Below are positions 36,701 to 45,315 of a DNA stretch of 64,000 nucleotides, one piece after another; positions within the stretch are counted from its first letter, which is position 1; each line of letters begins with the position of its first letter. The DNA comes from Fischerella sp. PCC 9605 (lineage in GTDB: Bacteria > Cyanobacteriota > Cyanobacteriia > Cyanobacteriales > Nostocaceae). A program made the position numbers and the translations under genes. The notes beneath the pieces are model-generated. The model was given only the letters and a program-made list of their open reading frames with translations. It ran no database searches and was not told the DNA's origin. The DNA is taken from positions 2,803,786-2,867,785 of the forward strand of contig NZ_KI912148.1 in the NCBI RefSeq assembly GCF_000517105.1, written 5' to 3'.

Positions 36701-37690
36701 ATTGCGATCGCTGCACCCATCCAAGTTAACCGCCTCTTGGGTTTAGGAACAGGCATATTTTTGATTCGTTACGCCATCTTTCAAGGAAAACTCCCGCGAC
36801 AAAGAGAAGACGCGGAGAATTCTTCTGTCACCGCGTCCCCGCGTCCCCGCGTCCCCGCGTCAATACTGACGCCTGATGAAATCTGGGTTTACCTGGGGTT
36901 ATTAGAAGTAGCCGCCATGCGAATTTTTTGGCGAGAAACGGCTGTGGGACAATGGTTTGCTGGGCCGTTAGTACCTTGGAATGCTGCGATCGCCTGTGTG
37001 GTTGCCTATTTCCTCTACATCTTACCTTGGGAAGCTTGGGGTTGGTCGAAAAGACCTTGGCAACGAGCCGCATACATCATACCACTAATACTTTTATGGG
37101 AAACCAGGCTGCAAATTTACCCAATTACTTTGCTGCTAACAGCTGGGTTTTATGCCTTCCTCGCCAAAGCTAGCAATCAATTCCGTGTCACTTACATCAG
37201 CGTAGCGTTGATTGATTGGGCTATTTTCCGCTGGTTTGCTGTCTTGGGTTTGACTGATAGTTTATGGTATGTGACAGTAATTGGCTTATCTCTACTATAT
37301 GTTGCCCAATTTGATCCACAACTAAGACAACCAGACATGAAAGCCAGCCGTCACTACTGGCGATTGCTAAGTAGCGGCTTAATTTGTGGATGGGCAATTT
37401 TATTTCATCAAGATACAGCCCTGATACCAGGAATCTTCAGTCTGATCGCCATCTTTGCAGGCTTAGGTTTGCGAGTGCGGGCTTTTCTTTTCGTTGGTAC
37501 AGCCACCTTTTTCATCACCGCTTTTTATCAGTTAGTTCTTTTTAGCTTGCGCTACTCATTTTTTAAATGGATTATTGGCTTAGTAGTGGGTATCATTTTA
37601 ATTTCCATCGCGGCAAACTTTGAAACCCATCGCACTCAGCTAAATTCTCTACTTCGCAATACCAGCGATAAGTTTCAAGATTGGCAGTAG
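33740..37690 (+). CDS. Giant multi-pass membrane protein, DUF2157-like
   Basis: About 1316 residues, mostly hydrophobic, with some 30 or more predicted membrane segments. A soluble N-terminal part (GLDIWLRLGLISDAQVRQLC) precedes the first segment (WLLFLGVFLVVLSSGVLAAS), the layout of DUF2157-type proteins. The role is unknown; membrane stacking or transport-like functions are guesses. I take the ATG at 33740 rather than the TTG at 33728. A REP palindrome (34702-34731) adds ETRHGASLQA in frame, and a CGCGTCCC repeat (36832-36861) adds ASPRPRVPAS. A polar segment near 35230-35310 (DRGTREQADIVEDPSS) also looks inserted. All lie in loops between hydrophobic segments. Confidence 0.7.
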   Translation: MSSPLDRSLKIEVRLPSYHPQLLQGLDIWLRLGLISDAQVRQLCREFLVCTVVLEPRVQPEPEKVTVTSESVISPPEPTQPNVLAEILQSLVSELSVRWLLFLGVFLVVLSSGVLAASQWERFPASGQYGVLFAYTLSFWGMSFWTAKQSNLRLTAQTLLIVTLLLVPINFWAMDSFGLWQNPVNWIVVAIASICLTAITVFTSKIRLFAANFPNQKLFLVNILGLSYLHWGWNLPGFPLIALYLAVVGTTLITVYQTRLASRQTDRQSGNAISLPASVVIYALLVLLARGIFIAHIDVTRLGLAVGICGWLLTWLALSKGVETRHGASLQAPSVPWQLIGGILLFLGWAVAVVSHPWQAIGVSGLSLWFFSRRLQLYNLKCDFVAIFAIGLETIWLGWRLVPYGVQKWAIATATQLTNSHNHPWALLSIALFPYVILMMALTDKLYCTRRREIAKFGEQLTLAFASALTVIALVNPALRSLNLLFSTITLAIVTQRYMYRDRGTREQADIVEDPSSLSFPVSPTLIFLTHITGVLTLCSIVDWVFPNLSNEIWATILLVMMVAEWLFSLGYGWWQRSAWYIGLGLAAISFYLLWVNAESVWRNYAVNNANWGLIWLITPLTLTGVASRSGGEKRDFTTVLSVIGLGLTQLLTLPVATARLISLAVAAALMFVNTSFLRNNRFAVITVGFVLSAIATLLWEGVPGFSKLSVQGWFVVGAITILCLWLTRTALRQRGNELANIYAVATDRWAIALTGVELLSLTLHSVWIYQQLTTPGLLYVAANVIMLAAIIYRSWREPTNFAFYGIGWCLELIIAELLAFGERSTIHIAIANIALGLFSQLFGEWWQRRHRLENLPSSFHILPLIYAGFSVVLRLNTFTDWTGLASLGVAVILIGVGRRRQEFKPLVYLGILGISISAYELLFYQMLQAAGGAWGDGLIAMSALGTTIMYAYRILSPWLVNYLRLTSQELKIIAHLHWAWSSFLLIIAIAAPIQVNRLLGLGTGIFLIRYAIFQGKLPRQREDAENSSVTASPRPRVPASILTPDEIWVYLGLLEVAAMRIFWRETAVGQWFAGPLVPWNAAIACVVAYFLYILPWEAWGWSKRPWQRAAYIIPLILLWETRLQIYPITLLLTAGFYAFLAKASNQFRVTYISVALIDWAIFRWFAVLGLTDSLWYVTVIGLSLLYVAQFDPQLRQPDMKASRHYWRLLSSGLICGWAILFHQDTALIPGIFSLIAIFAGLGLRVRAFLFVGTATFFITAFYQLVLFSLRYSFFKWIIGLVVGIILISIAANFETHRTQLNSLLRNTSDKFQDWQ
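34702..34731. repeat. REP palindrome inside a coding sequence
   Basis: A 30-base perfect palindrome identical to the copies at 26260 and 26596. At exactly 10 codons it keeps the frame of the giant membrane protein. Confidence 0.85.
36832..36861. repeat. CGCGTCCC octamer tandem repeat inside a coding sequence
   Basis: Nearly four copies of an 8-base unit, with GACGCGG at 36809-36815 able to pair with CCGCGTC. It codes for a Pro/Arg-rich insert in the membrane protein. Confidence 0.7.
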
Positions 37691-37774
37691 GTGAATAAAT
37701 AGACAACTGCTGCATCAAATCAAACATCAAGTAAAATCAAAAGTTATGCCACAAACCCCATCCGATCGAGCAAC

Positions 37775-38608
37775 GTGAAAACAGATACAATATTTTATCG
37801 CTTGTTCCAAAGCTTCCCCAGTATTTTCTTTGAACTCATCAACCAACCACCCGAAACTGCGATCGCTTACCAATTTTCATCGGTTGAAGTCAAACAACTC
37901 GCTTTCCGTATCGATGGGGTGTTTCTCCCCAAAAACAATGTATTATCCCCCATATACTTTGTAGAAGTTCAATTTCAACCAGATAAAAAATTCTATTCTC
38001 GCTTATTTACAGAAATTTTTCTTTACCTTGATAAAACCGAACTTACCAACAATTGGCGTGGGGTTGTGGTTTATCCAACTCGTAGTATTGATGTGGCAGA
38101 GACAGAACGGTACATTGAATTACTAACATCTGGAAGAGTCAGGAGCCTATATCTGGACGAATTAGATTCATCAGCAGAACAGTCGATTGGCATTAGTACA
38201 GTTAAATTAGTTATAGAGCCAGAATCAGGTGCAGCTGACAAAGCCAGGGAGTTAATTAATCTTGCCAAGCAACAAATAACAGATGCAATTACCCAACAGG
38301 AATTTCTAGAATTGATAGAAACGATAATAATTTACAAATTCCCTTTGAAAAGTCGGAAGGAGATTGAGCAAATGTTGGGATTAAGCGAGTTAAAGCAAAC
38401 CAAGGTTTATCAAGAAGCTAAGTTAGAAGGTAAGTTAGAGGGCAAGTTAGAGGGTAAGTTAGAAGCAGTTCCTTTTATGTTGAGCTTAGGTGCAACCGTA
38501 GAACAAATAGCGGAGGCACTAAAGTTAGATATAGAGTCAGTGAGACAGGTAGCAGAATCTACAAAAACAATACAGGAAAAAAGTGGCGAATCGGACACTG
38601 CTAAATAA
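37775..38608 (+). CDS. Rpn family recombination-promoting nuclease/putative transposase (DUF2887)
   Basis: A 277-residue PD-(D/E)XK-type nuclease. The active site is Asp47 in RIDGVF, then Glu64 and Gln66 in YFVEVQF. The start is GTG at 37775. The middle has a family-typical linker (ETIIIYKFPLKSRKEIEQML), then a tract of repeated LEGK units (LEGKLEGKLEGKLE, at about 213-226) encoded by a 12-base tandem repeat, and a short helix-turn-helix-like C-terminus (SLGATVEQIAEALKLDIESV). Such proteins are abundant in filamentous cyanobacteria, and some Rpn proteins cut DNA and promote RecA-independent recombination. The LEGK copy number probably varies between strains. Confidence 0.88.
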   Translation: MKTDTIFYRLFQSFPSIFFELINQPPETAIAYQFSSVEVKQLAFRIDGVFLPKNNVLSPIYFVEVQFQPDKKFYSRLFTEIFLYLDKTELTNNWRGVVVYPTRSIDVAETERYIELLTSGRVRSLYLDELDSSAEQSIGISTVKLVIEPESGAADKARELINLAKQQITDAITQQEFLELIETIIIYKFPLKSRKEIEQMLGLSELKQTKVYQEAKLEGKLEGKLEGKLEAVPFMLSLGATVEQIAEALKLDIESVRQVAESTKTIQEKSGESDTAK

Positions 38609-38763
38609 TTCATCTTTGTTTATTCGTCTTTACATTCAGAATAGGCTTTTGAACTTGGCGTAAAAAATTTTTATCCCAAATGTTAGTTTTTTAGAGACAC
38701 TGGGTATTCTCTTAACAGGAGGCTTGCTGGTACTTAAGTATTTACCGCAGTGACTGTTGAAAT

Positions 38764-39162
38764 ATGGCTAGTTCTGGAGAAGAATACCTAGTTGTCCACC
38801 GTAAAAAAATAGAGCGACGACAAAGGATTTTGACTTTGGTGTCAATTGTATCTTTTGTCGGCTCTGGGGCGTTTGCTATAGTTCCTACACTGCAACAGGC
38901 TATTCAGAATCCCCAACCAGTTATCCCTGCTGCTGAGTCTTCATTTCGACAACAAGCCCAGGGTTTCGAGTTGGTTTTACAGCGAGAACCAGAGAACCAA
39001 GTCGCGCTAGAGGGGTTGGTAAATACACGGTTAAATTTGAAAGATTTCAAGGGTGCTATTGAACCTTTGGAGAAATTGGCGAATCTGCATCCAGAACGGC
39101 AAGATTACAAAGTTGCATTGAAGCAGTTGAAGAAACAAGTGGGTAATAAAGGCGATCGCTAA
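38764..39162 (+). CDS. Small membrane-anchored TPR-like protein
   Basis: A 132-residue protein. One N-terminal membrane segment (about 22-40, [19 protein letters not shown]) is followed by about two tetratricopeptide-like helical pairs ([20 protein letters not shown], then [20 protein letters not shown]). Such proteins are common in cyanobacteria and usually act as scaffolds; the partner is unknown. It lies 66 bases upstream of the large glycosyltransferase gene. Confidence 0.7.
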   Translation: MASSGEEYLVVHRKKIERRQRILTLVSIVSFVGSGAFAIVPTLQQAIQNPQPVIPAAESSFRQQAQGFELVLQREPENQVALEGLVNTRLNLKDFKGAIEPLEKLANLHPERQDYKVALKQLKKQVGNKGDR

Positions 39163-39228
39163 GCCTCTATAACTATTAAAAACATAAAAAATCTTAGTTA
39201 TTTATACATTTGACACTAAGTAAAAAAC

Positions 39229-42200
39229 ATGACTAAACATATACTGTTATCTACAGAAGATCCGGGTGTTGGTGGAGTTGCACAATACAATAATTCACTT
39301 CTGTCTGGATTAGCAAGATTAGGTTATCAAGTAACCAGTCTCCAACCTCAGTTATTTGATGATAGTTTAATCTCTCACCAAAAACAGTTAGATATTCAGT
39401 ATTTATGGCGAAACGAGGATACGCTTCAGAATTTGCCGCAGATTTTGACTCAACCAGGTAACAAACCAGAACTGTTAATTTGCAGTAATTCCAATCCTTT
39501 TTCTAATTTGGCTATCAAACAAATTGCTATTAGACTGGGAATACCATACATCGTTGTTGAACATCTTGTTGAGCCTCATTTAGCAGAGCAATTTGGTGCT
39601 TACTTGGACGAGTTATTATATCAATATAAAAAAGCCAATTCTGTAATTGCAGTTTCATATGACAATTTAAAGTTATTGCATGAAAAATTTAAACTTCCCA
39701 AAGATAAGGGACAGGTGATTTATAATGGTAGACCTTCAGAATATTTCAGTCCCAACAACTTATCGTTGCGCGAAAATCTGCGCCAAGTTTTTAGTATTCC
39801 TTCAGAAGCTATAGTGTGCTTCACAGCTGCTCGTATAGAAACTAGAAAAGGCTATCAGTATCAATTGGAAGCAATTAAGCAGCTGATGTATAGCCCAGTG
39901 TGGTCTAATCTTTACTTCGTCTGGGCTGGTGCTGGAATTTTTGAGCCACAACTTGAAAAAGAACTTCAACAAGCAGTTGATAAACTAGGAATTAGTGACA
40001 AAATTATTTTTTTGGGACAGCGATCTGATATATCTGATTGGTTGAATGTTGCTGATATTTTTGTCTTTCCTTCAATGTTAGAAGGAATGCCATTATGTGT
40101 GATTGAGGCAATGGCAAAGGGACTACCTGTGATAGCTTCAAATGTTAGCGGAATTCCGGAGGAATTGGGTGAAACGGGTAAATTGCTTACTGATCCCAAA
40201 ATTGATCCGCAAGCCACAGTTAGAGAATTAGTAGCAGCAATTCAAGAATTGGTTATAAATCCCGATTTACGTCTGTCAATTGGTCAGGGTTGTAAACAAA
40301 GAGCAGAAGCAATATTTAGGGAAGAACGGATGATTCAAGAAACGGTAAAAGTGATAGAAAAAGCACTGTTACCTGTTGGAGATTATGTGTCACCTGGATT
40401 TGAAATTATTCGACCTGACCAAAGTTTTCCTAATATGATTATGGGAGATACAAAAACCTCTGGTTGGTCTTTCCTGCGTCGAGATATTGCTCATAATTGG
40501 TATGTAGATCGGCGACAACCAGGTATTGGATTTCTCAATCGTGATGAAGCTCATATTATTTATAATACAGCCTTGAAATTTAAGGGTAAGAAAAGTTTAG
40601 AAATTGGTTGTTGGTTAGGGTGGTCAGCTTGTCATTTAGCATTGGCAGGAGTGGAGTTAGATGTAGTTGATCCACTATTAGCTAAACCTGAAATTTATGA
40701 AAGTGTTAGTAACTCACTCAAGAGTGCAGGTGTCCTTAATTCAGTTAATCTTGTAGCTGGTTATAGTCCACAAAAAGTAGAAGAGTTAGCAGATCGATTA
40801 AAACGTAAATGGTCGTTGATTTTTATTGATGGAAATCATGATGCATCAGCACCCCTCAATGATGCAATTATCTGTGAACAATTTGCAGAAGCAGATGCTT
40901 TAATCCTGTTTCATGATTTAAATTCCCCTGATGTAGCCCAAGGCTTAGACTACTTAAAACACAAGGGGTGGAACACAATGGTTTATCAAACCATGCAAAT
41001 TATGGGAGTTGCTTGGCGAGGGAATATTGAGCCTGTGCAGCATCAACCCGATCCAAAAATTTATTGGCATTTACCAAAGCATTTACAGCATTATTCTGTT
41101 AGTGGCGTCTCAGCAAATGAAGTGATAAGTTTCCAACAAGTAGAAGAAATGATGCAACAAGCGATCGCCTTACTCCAAAACGGAAAATCTGTGGAGGCAA
41201 TGCGAACAGCTGAAAAAGCTGCTTCACAAGGCATTTATGTACCAAACATGCATTTGATCAGGTCGATCTGCTTGTGTAATGTAGGTAGAAACGAAGAAGG
41301 TTTTCAAGCAGTAAAAGAAGAATTAGCATTAAATGCAGCAAATCAGCAAGCTCAACACCATTACAAAGCTTTAGCTAGCGTACTTTCTAAGCCAGTCACC
41401 ACTAAAATACCAAACCATGAACGTCCGTGGCGGACAACCCTTCCACGAGAAACAATGCTGTCAATTCAACACGCCTCGCATAACTATTCCTATCGAGGTG
41501 TGCCGATGATTAAAAATCCTTTTGATTTTGCACTGTACCCTCTTTTACTTTGGACTTTAAAACCACGCACAATTATTGAAATTGGTTCTAAGGATGGTGG
41601 TAGTGCTTTATGGTTTGGAGATATGCTAAACAACTTTGGCATAGATGGTCACATCTATTCCATAGATATTGTTAAAGTCACTTCAGTTGAACATCCTCGC
41701 GTAACTTATATGGAGGGTAATGGCAGGGCATTACATGAAATTTTAACACCAGATTTCCTTAATTCATTACCACGTCCTCTACTTGTAATAGAAGATGCTG
41801 ACCATACTTATGATACTAGTCATCATGTCTTAGAATTCTTTCATCCGTATATTAAACAGGGAGAATATATTGTTATCGAAGATGGAATTATCTCTGATTT
41901 AATTCAAGACTCTGAATGTAATAGCGGACCACATAGAGCATTGAAAGAGTTCCTAGAAACTTACCCAAACCAATATGAAATTGATGGGGATTTCTGTGAC
42001 TTTTTTGCATATAACCTTACTTGGTGTACCAATGGTTTTCTCAAAAAAAGAGCCAATATAACAACCAAAAATAAAAATTTTCCTATCTGCGCGAAATTTT
42101 ACTCAACAATTATTGTTGATGGTGTATTCTTTCAACTCTATCAAACTGGTATTGCTCGTGTTTGGCAATCATTGTTAGAAGAATGGACAAAAAACAGTTT

Positions 42201-43593
42201 TGCTAAACACATAATTGTACTTGACCGCGCTGGAACCGCTCCCAAAATTCCTGGTATTAGATATCGTAGTGTACAAGCTTATAACTATAACAATACTGAT
42301 GCTGATAGGGAAATGTTACAGCAAGTGTGCGATGAAGAAGGTGCGGATTTATTTATCTCTACTTACTACACAACGCCAATTACAACACCTTCTGTATTGA
42401 TGATACATGATATGATTCCAGAAATTTTTGGGTGGAATCTAGAGAATTCCATGTGGCGAGAAAAGCATTATGGAATTCGTCATGCAACAGGATATCTAGC
42501 TGTTTCGGAAAACACAGCCAAGGACTTGGTAGCCTATTTTCCTGATATTCATCTAGACTCTGTAATTATTGCCAAAAATGGTGTTAATCATCAAATATTC
42601 ATACCAGTTTCTCAAGAAAAGGTTAAGCAATTTAGAAACAAATATGGTGTACCCAAACCCTATTTCCTTTTAGTTGGTGCTGGGGCTGGTTATAAAAATA
42701 GTATTTTGTTCTTCCAGTCTTTTTCTCAACTTGCAGTTAGCTACGGATTTGATATTGTTTGTACGGGAAGTGGTGGTCTATTAACACCAGAATTTAGAAC
42801 ATATACATCAGGTATTGTTATACATATGTTGCAACTGAGTGATGAGGAATTAGCAACAGCTTATTCTGGTGCAGTTGCGTTAGTCTATCCTTCTAAGTAT
42901 GAAGGTTTTGGAATGCCCATAATAGAAGCAATGGCTTGCGGTTGTCCAGTTATCACTTGTCCTAATGCTTCACTTCCTGAAGTAGCAGGAGAAGCAGCCA
43001 TATATATTAAGGATGATGATGTACAGGGACTAGCAGATGCGCTTTGCGAAGTCCAAAAACCTAGTGTTCGTCAATCATTAATTGCAGCGGGTTTAGAACA
43101 AGCGAAAAAGTTTTCCTGGTCAAAAATGGCAAACATTGTCAGTTCGGCATTGATTGATGCTACACTTCTGCCTTTAAATCTCAAGGAAATTAATTTAATT
43201 ATTTTTCCAGATTGGTCGCAGCCAGAAGAATCACTCTGCTTGGAGTTGGAAAGAGTGATTAAAGCGATCGCCACTTATCTTGATAGTCAACCGATTACTC
43301 TGTTAATAGACACAAGTAACATTGCCACCGAGGATGCGGAACTATTGTTATCTGGTATAACGATGAATCTTCTGATGCAAGAAGATTTAGATGTCACTGA
43401 GAATCTAGAAATTTCTCTTGTAGGTAATTTAGCTGATATTCAGTGGGACGCTTTGTTATCTCGCATCCATGCCAGAATTGTGTTGGAACACGAAAATCAA
43501 AATGCGCTTATCCAAGCAAAATCACAAAATCTGACATCTTACGAAATAGACGAATTTAGCAAAGCACAAGCTGAACAGTTTTTTTTTACTTGA
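39229..43593 (+). CDS. Multidomain glycosyltransferase/methyltransferase protein
   Basis: A 1454-residue fusion. Domain order: GT4-type glycosyltransferase (about 1-380, VEGMPL-type E-x7-E site EGMPLCVIEAMAKGLPVIAS near 287-306); Rossmann methyltransferase (about 395-620, SLEIGCWLGWSACHL near 455); TPR-like helices (about 630-715); CmcI-like methyltransferase/hydroxylase (about 730-945, IIEIGSKDGGSALWFGDM near 782); second GT4 (about 965-1330, EGFGMPIIEAMACGCPVITC near 1226); and a C-terminal part of unclear type. It probably builds and modifies glycans on a surface polymer or protein. At a T9 run (43579-43587) the frame ends in FFFT and overlaps the next gene; one more T would fuse the two. 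Confidence 0.85.
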   Translation: MTKHILLSTEDPGVGGVAQYNNSLLSGLARLGYQVTSLQPQLFDDSLISHQKQLDIQYLWRNEDTLQNLPQILTQPGNKPELLICSNSNPFSNLAIKQIAIRLGIPYIVVEHLVEPHLAEQFGAYLDELLYQYKKANSVIAVSYDNLKLLHEKFKLPKDKGQVIYNGRPSEYFSPNNLSLRENLRQVFSIPSEAIVCFTAARIETRKGYQYQLEAIKQLMYSPVWSNLYFVWAGAGIFEPQLEKELQQAVDKLGISDKIIFLGQRSDISDWLNVADIFVFPSMLEGMPLCVIEAMAKGLPVIASNVSGIPEELGETGKLLTDPKIDPQATVRELVAAIQELVINPDLRLSIGQGCKQRAEAIFREERMIQETVKVIEKALLPVGDYVSPGFEIIRPDQSFPNMIMGDTKTSGWSFLRRDIAHNWYVDRRQPGIGFLNRDEAHIIYNTALKFKGKKSLEIGCWLGWSACHLALAGVELDVVDPLLAKPEIYESVSNSLKSAGVLNSVNLVAGYSPQKVEELADRLKRKWSLIFIDGNHDASAPLNDAIICEQFAEADALILFHDLNSPDVAQGLDYLKHKGWNTMVYQTMQIMGVAWRGNIEPVQHQPDPKIYWHLPKHLQHYSVSGVSANEVISFQQVEEMMQQAIALLQNGKSVEAMRTAEKAASQGIYVPNMHLIRSICLCNVGRNEEGFQAVKEELALNAANQQAQHHYKALASVLSKPVTTKIPNHERPWRTTLPRETMLSIQHASHNYSYRGVPMIKNPFDFALYPLLLWTLKPRTIIEIGSKDGGSALWFGDMLNNFGIDGHIYSIDIVKVTSVEHPRVTYMEGNGRALHEILTPDFLNSLPRPLLVIEDADHTYDTSHHVLEFFHPYIKQGEYIVIEDGIISDLIQDSECNSGPHRALKEFLETYPNQYEIDGDFCDFFAYNLTWCTNGFLKKRANITTKNKNFPICAKFYSTIIVDGVFFQLYQTGIARVWQSLLEEWTKNSFAKHIIVLDRAGTAPKIPGIRYRSVQAYNYNNTDADREMLQQVCDEEGADLFISTYYTTPITTPSVLMIHDMIPEIFGWNLENSMWREKHYGIRHATGYLAVSENTAKDLVAYFPDIHLDSVIIAKNGVNHQIFIPVSQEKVKQFRNKYGVPKPYFLLVGAGAGYKNSILFFQSFSQLAVSYGFDIVCTGSGGLLTPEFRTYTSGIVIHMLQLSDEELATAYSGAVALVYPSKYEGFGMPIIEAMACGCPVITCPNASLPEVAGEAAIYIKDDDVQGLADALCEVQKPSVRQSLIAAGLEQAKKFSWSKMANIVSSALIDATLLPLNLKEINLIIFPDWSQPEESLCLELERVIKAIATYLDSQPITLLIDTSNIATEDAELLLSGITMNLLMQEDLDVTENLEISLVGNLADIQWDALLSRIHARIVLEHENQNALIQAKSQNLTSYEIDEFSKAQAEQFFFT

Positions 43594-45275
43594 GTCAGAA
43601 ATTTTTCCAAGAGGGAAGATGGCAAGAGGCAGCCAAGAAATATCAAAAATACTTAGAAATTCACCCAGGAGATGCAGAAATTTATTGGAATTTAAGCCAT
43701 TGCTATAGACAGTTAAACCTTATAGATGAATATTTTGGTACTCTTCAGCAAGGAATTGAACTTTACTCTACAGACGCTAGGTTGCATTTTTCATTAATAA
43801 TCGACTTGCGGCGTTATGGACGTATTCAAGAAGCCATCGTAAGTTCAGAAAAGGCTAGCCAATTCTTACCTCATGACTACACTTTTCAAATTCTCAAACA
43901 TTTAACGGTTCCGTCAATATACGAAAATCAAGAAGAAATTAAGTTTTATCGCCAGCGTTTTACTCAAGGACTGCAAAACTTAATTCAGGAAACATCTCTC
44001 AAAACCCCTGAAGAGAAAAATAGTGCTTTAGCAGGTATCGGTCGGCTCACAAACTTTTATCTATCGTATCAGGCGCAAAATGATATAGATTTACAACGCC
44101 AATATGGAAAGTTAGTGCATGAAATTATGGCAGTTAATTATCCACAATGGGTTGTGCCTCTATCTATGTCCAAGCTTCAGCCTCATCAAAAAATTCGGAT
44201 TGGTTACGTTTCACATTATCTACATTCTTATAGTGGCACACTTTGGTTAACTGGCTGGCTGCGTTATTGCGATCGCCAAAGCTTTGAAATTTACTGTTAC
44301 TATACAGGTAATGATCCAGATCCCATTACACAACAGTTTCAAGAATATAGTGATGTTTTTCACCATATTCCTTACAATTTATCAGCAGCCTGCGAACAAA
44401 TAATTGCTGATAGGTTACATATCCTAGTTTTTCCTGAAATTGGTATGGACGCGCAAACCATGCAAATGGCTGGTCTGCGGCTTGCGCCTGTGCAATGCGT
44501 TGCTTGGGGACATCCGGTAACTACTGGCTTACCTACAATTGATTACTTTTTATCTAGCGAGTTAATGGAACCGGAAAATGCCCAAGAACATTACTCAGAA
44601 AACCTAATTCGTTTGCCTAATATTGGTGTTTCTTACCCCAAACCATATATTCCACCAGTCATCAAAACCCGCTCAGATTATCAGTTACAAGATGATGCGG
44701 TCATTTATTTATGTTGCCAAGCTCCTTTTAAATACCTGCCGCAATATGATTTTATTTTTGCAGAAATTGCTCGCCTTGTTCCCAAAGCCAAATTCGTATT
44801 TTTGCGTGGCAATTTACTTCGGGAACGTTTGAACCGTGCTTTTGCAGGAGTGGGTCTTAACAGTGAGGATTACTGTGTCTTCCTCACTATTCCAGAACGA
44901 CTGGATTATCTGATGATTAACTTACTTTCAGATGTTTATCTAGACACTTTTTGCTGGTCTGGTGGTAATACTACCCTAGAGGCGATCGCTTGCAACCTTC
45001 CTATTGTTACATGTCCAGGGGAATTTATGCGCGGTCGTCACTCTTACAGTTTCCTAAAAATGCTAGGAGTGACAGACACCATCGCTAAAAATGAAACGGA
45101 ATATATCGAGATTGCTGTCAAATTAGGACTAAACTCAGTTTGGCGACACAGCATAGCAGAACGAATGAGTCAGAGTCACGAGCGTCTTTTTGACGATAAA
45201 GTTTGTGTCGCAGCTTTAGAAACCTTTTATAAACAGGTCGTAGAAGAAGTTTGTAGTAAGCACTTCAGTGCTTAA
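43590..45275 (+). CDS. TPR and GT41-type (SPINDLY/OGT-like) glycosyltransferase
   Basis: A 561-residue frame. The first 130 residues are TPR helices (FQEGRWQEAAKKYQKYLEIH, then YWNLSHCYRQL). The rest is the GT41 catalytic region of O-GlcNAc transferase type: KIRIGYVSHYLHSYSGT, CVAWGHPVTTGLPTIDYFLS, YLCCQAPFKYLP, and DVYLDTFCWSGGNTTLEAI. The assigned start would be TTG at 43590 within a TTGA overlap, with no ribosome binding site and a TPR already under way. It therefore probably continues the upstream protein, giving about 2015 residues in all. The last residues (KHFSA) come from the fold-back repeat at 45249-45315. Confidence 0.8.
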   Translation: MSQKFFQEGRWQEAAKKYQKYLEIHPGDAEIYWNLSHCYRQLNLIDEYFGTLQQGIELYSTDARLHFSLIIDLRRYGRIQEAIVSSEKASQFLPHDYTFQILKHLTVPSIYENQEEIKFYRQRFTQGLQNLIQETSLKTPEEKNSALAGIGRLTNFYLSYQAQNDIDLQRQYGKLVHEIMAVNYPQWVVPLSMSKLQPHQKIRIGYVSHYLHSYSGTLWLTGWLRYCDRQSFEIYCYYTGNDPDPITQQFQEYSDVFHHIPYNLSAACEQIIADRLHILVFPEIGMDAQTMQMAGLRLAPVQCVAWGHPVTTGLPTIDYFLSSELMEPENAQEHYSENLIRLPNIGVSYPKPYIPPVIKTRSDYQLQDDAVIYLCCQAPFKYLPQYDFIFAEIARLVPKAKFVFLRGNLLRERLNRAFAGVGLNSEDYCVFLTIPERLDYLMINLLSDVYLDTFCWSGGNTTLEAIACNLPIVTCPGEFMRGRHSYSFLKMLGVTDTIAKNETEYIEIAVKLGLNSVWRHSIAERMSQSHERLFDDKVCVAALETFYKQVVEEVCSKHFSA

Positions 45276-45315
45276 TAATATCTTATATTGGAGGGCTGAA
45301 GCCCTCACTACAAAC
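45249..45315. repeat. Fold-back repeat between convergent genes, likely bidirectional terminator
   Basis: Terminal inverted repeats GTTTGTAGT (45249-45257) and ACTACAAAC (45307-45315) enclose two smaller hairpins, AAGCAC/GTGCTT (45257-45271) and GAGGGCT/AGCCCTC (45291-45307). It spans the stop of the plus-strand gene and ends one base before the stop of the minus-strand gene. Confidence 0.7.
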
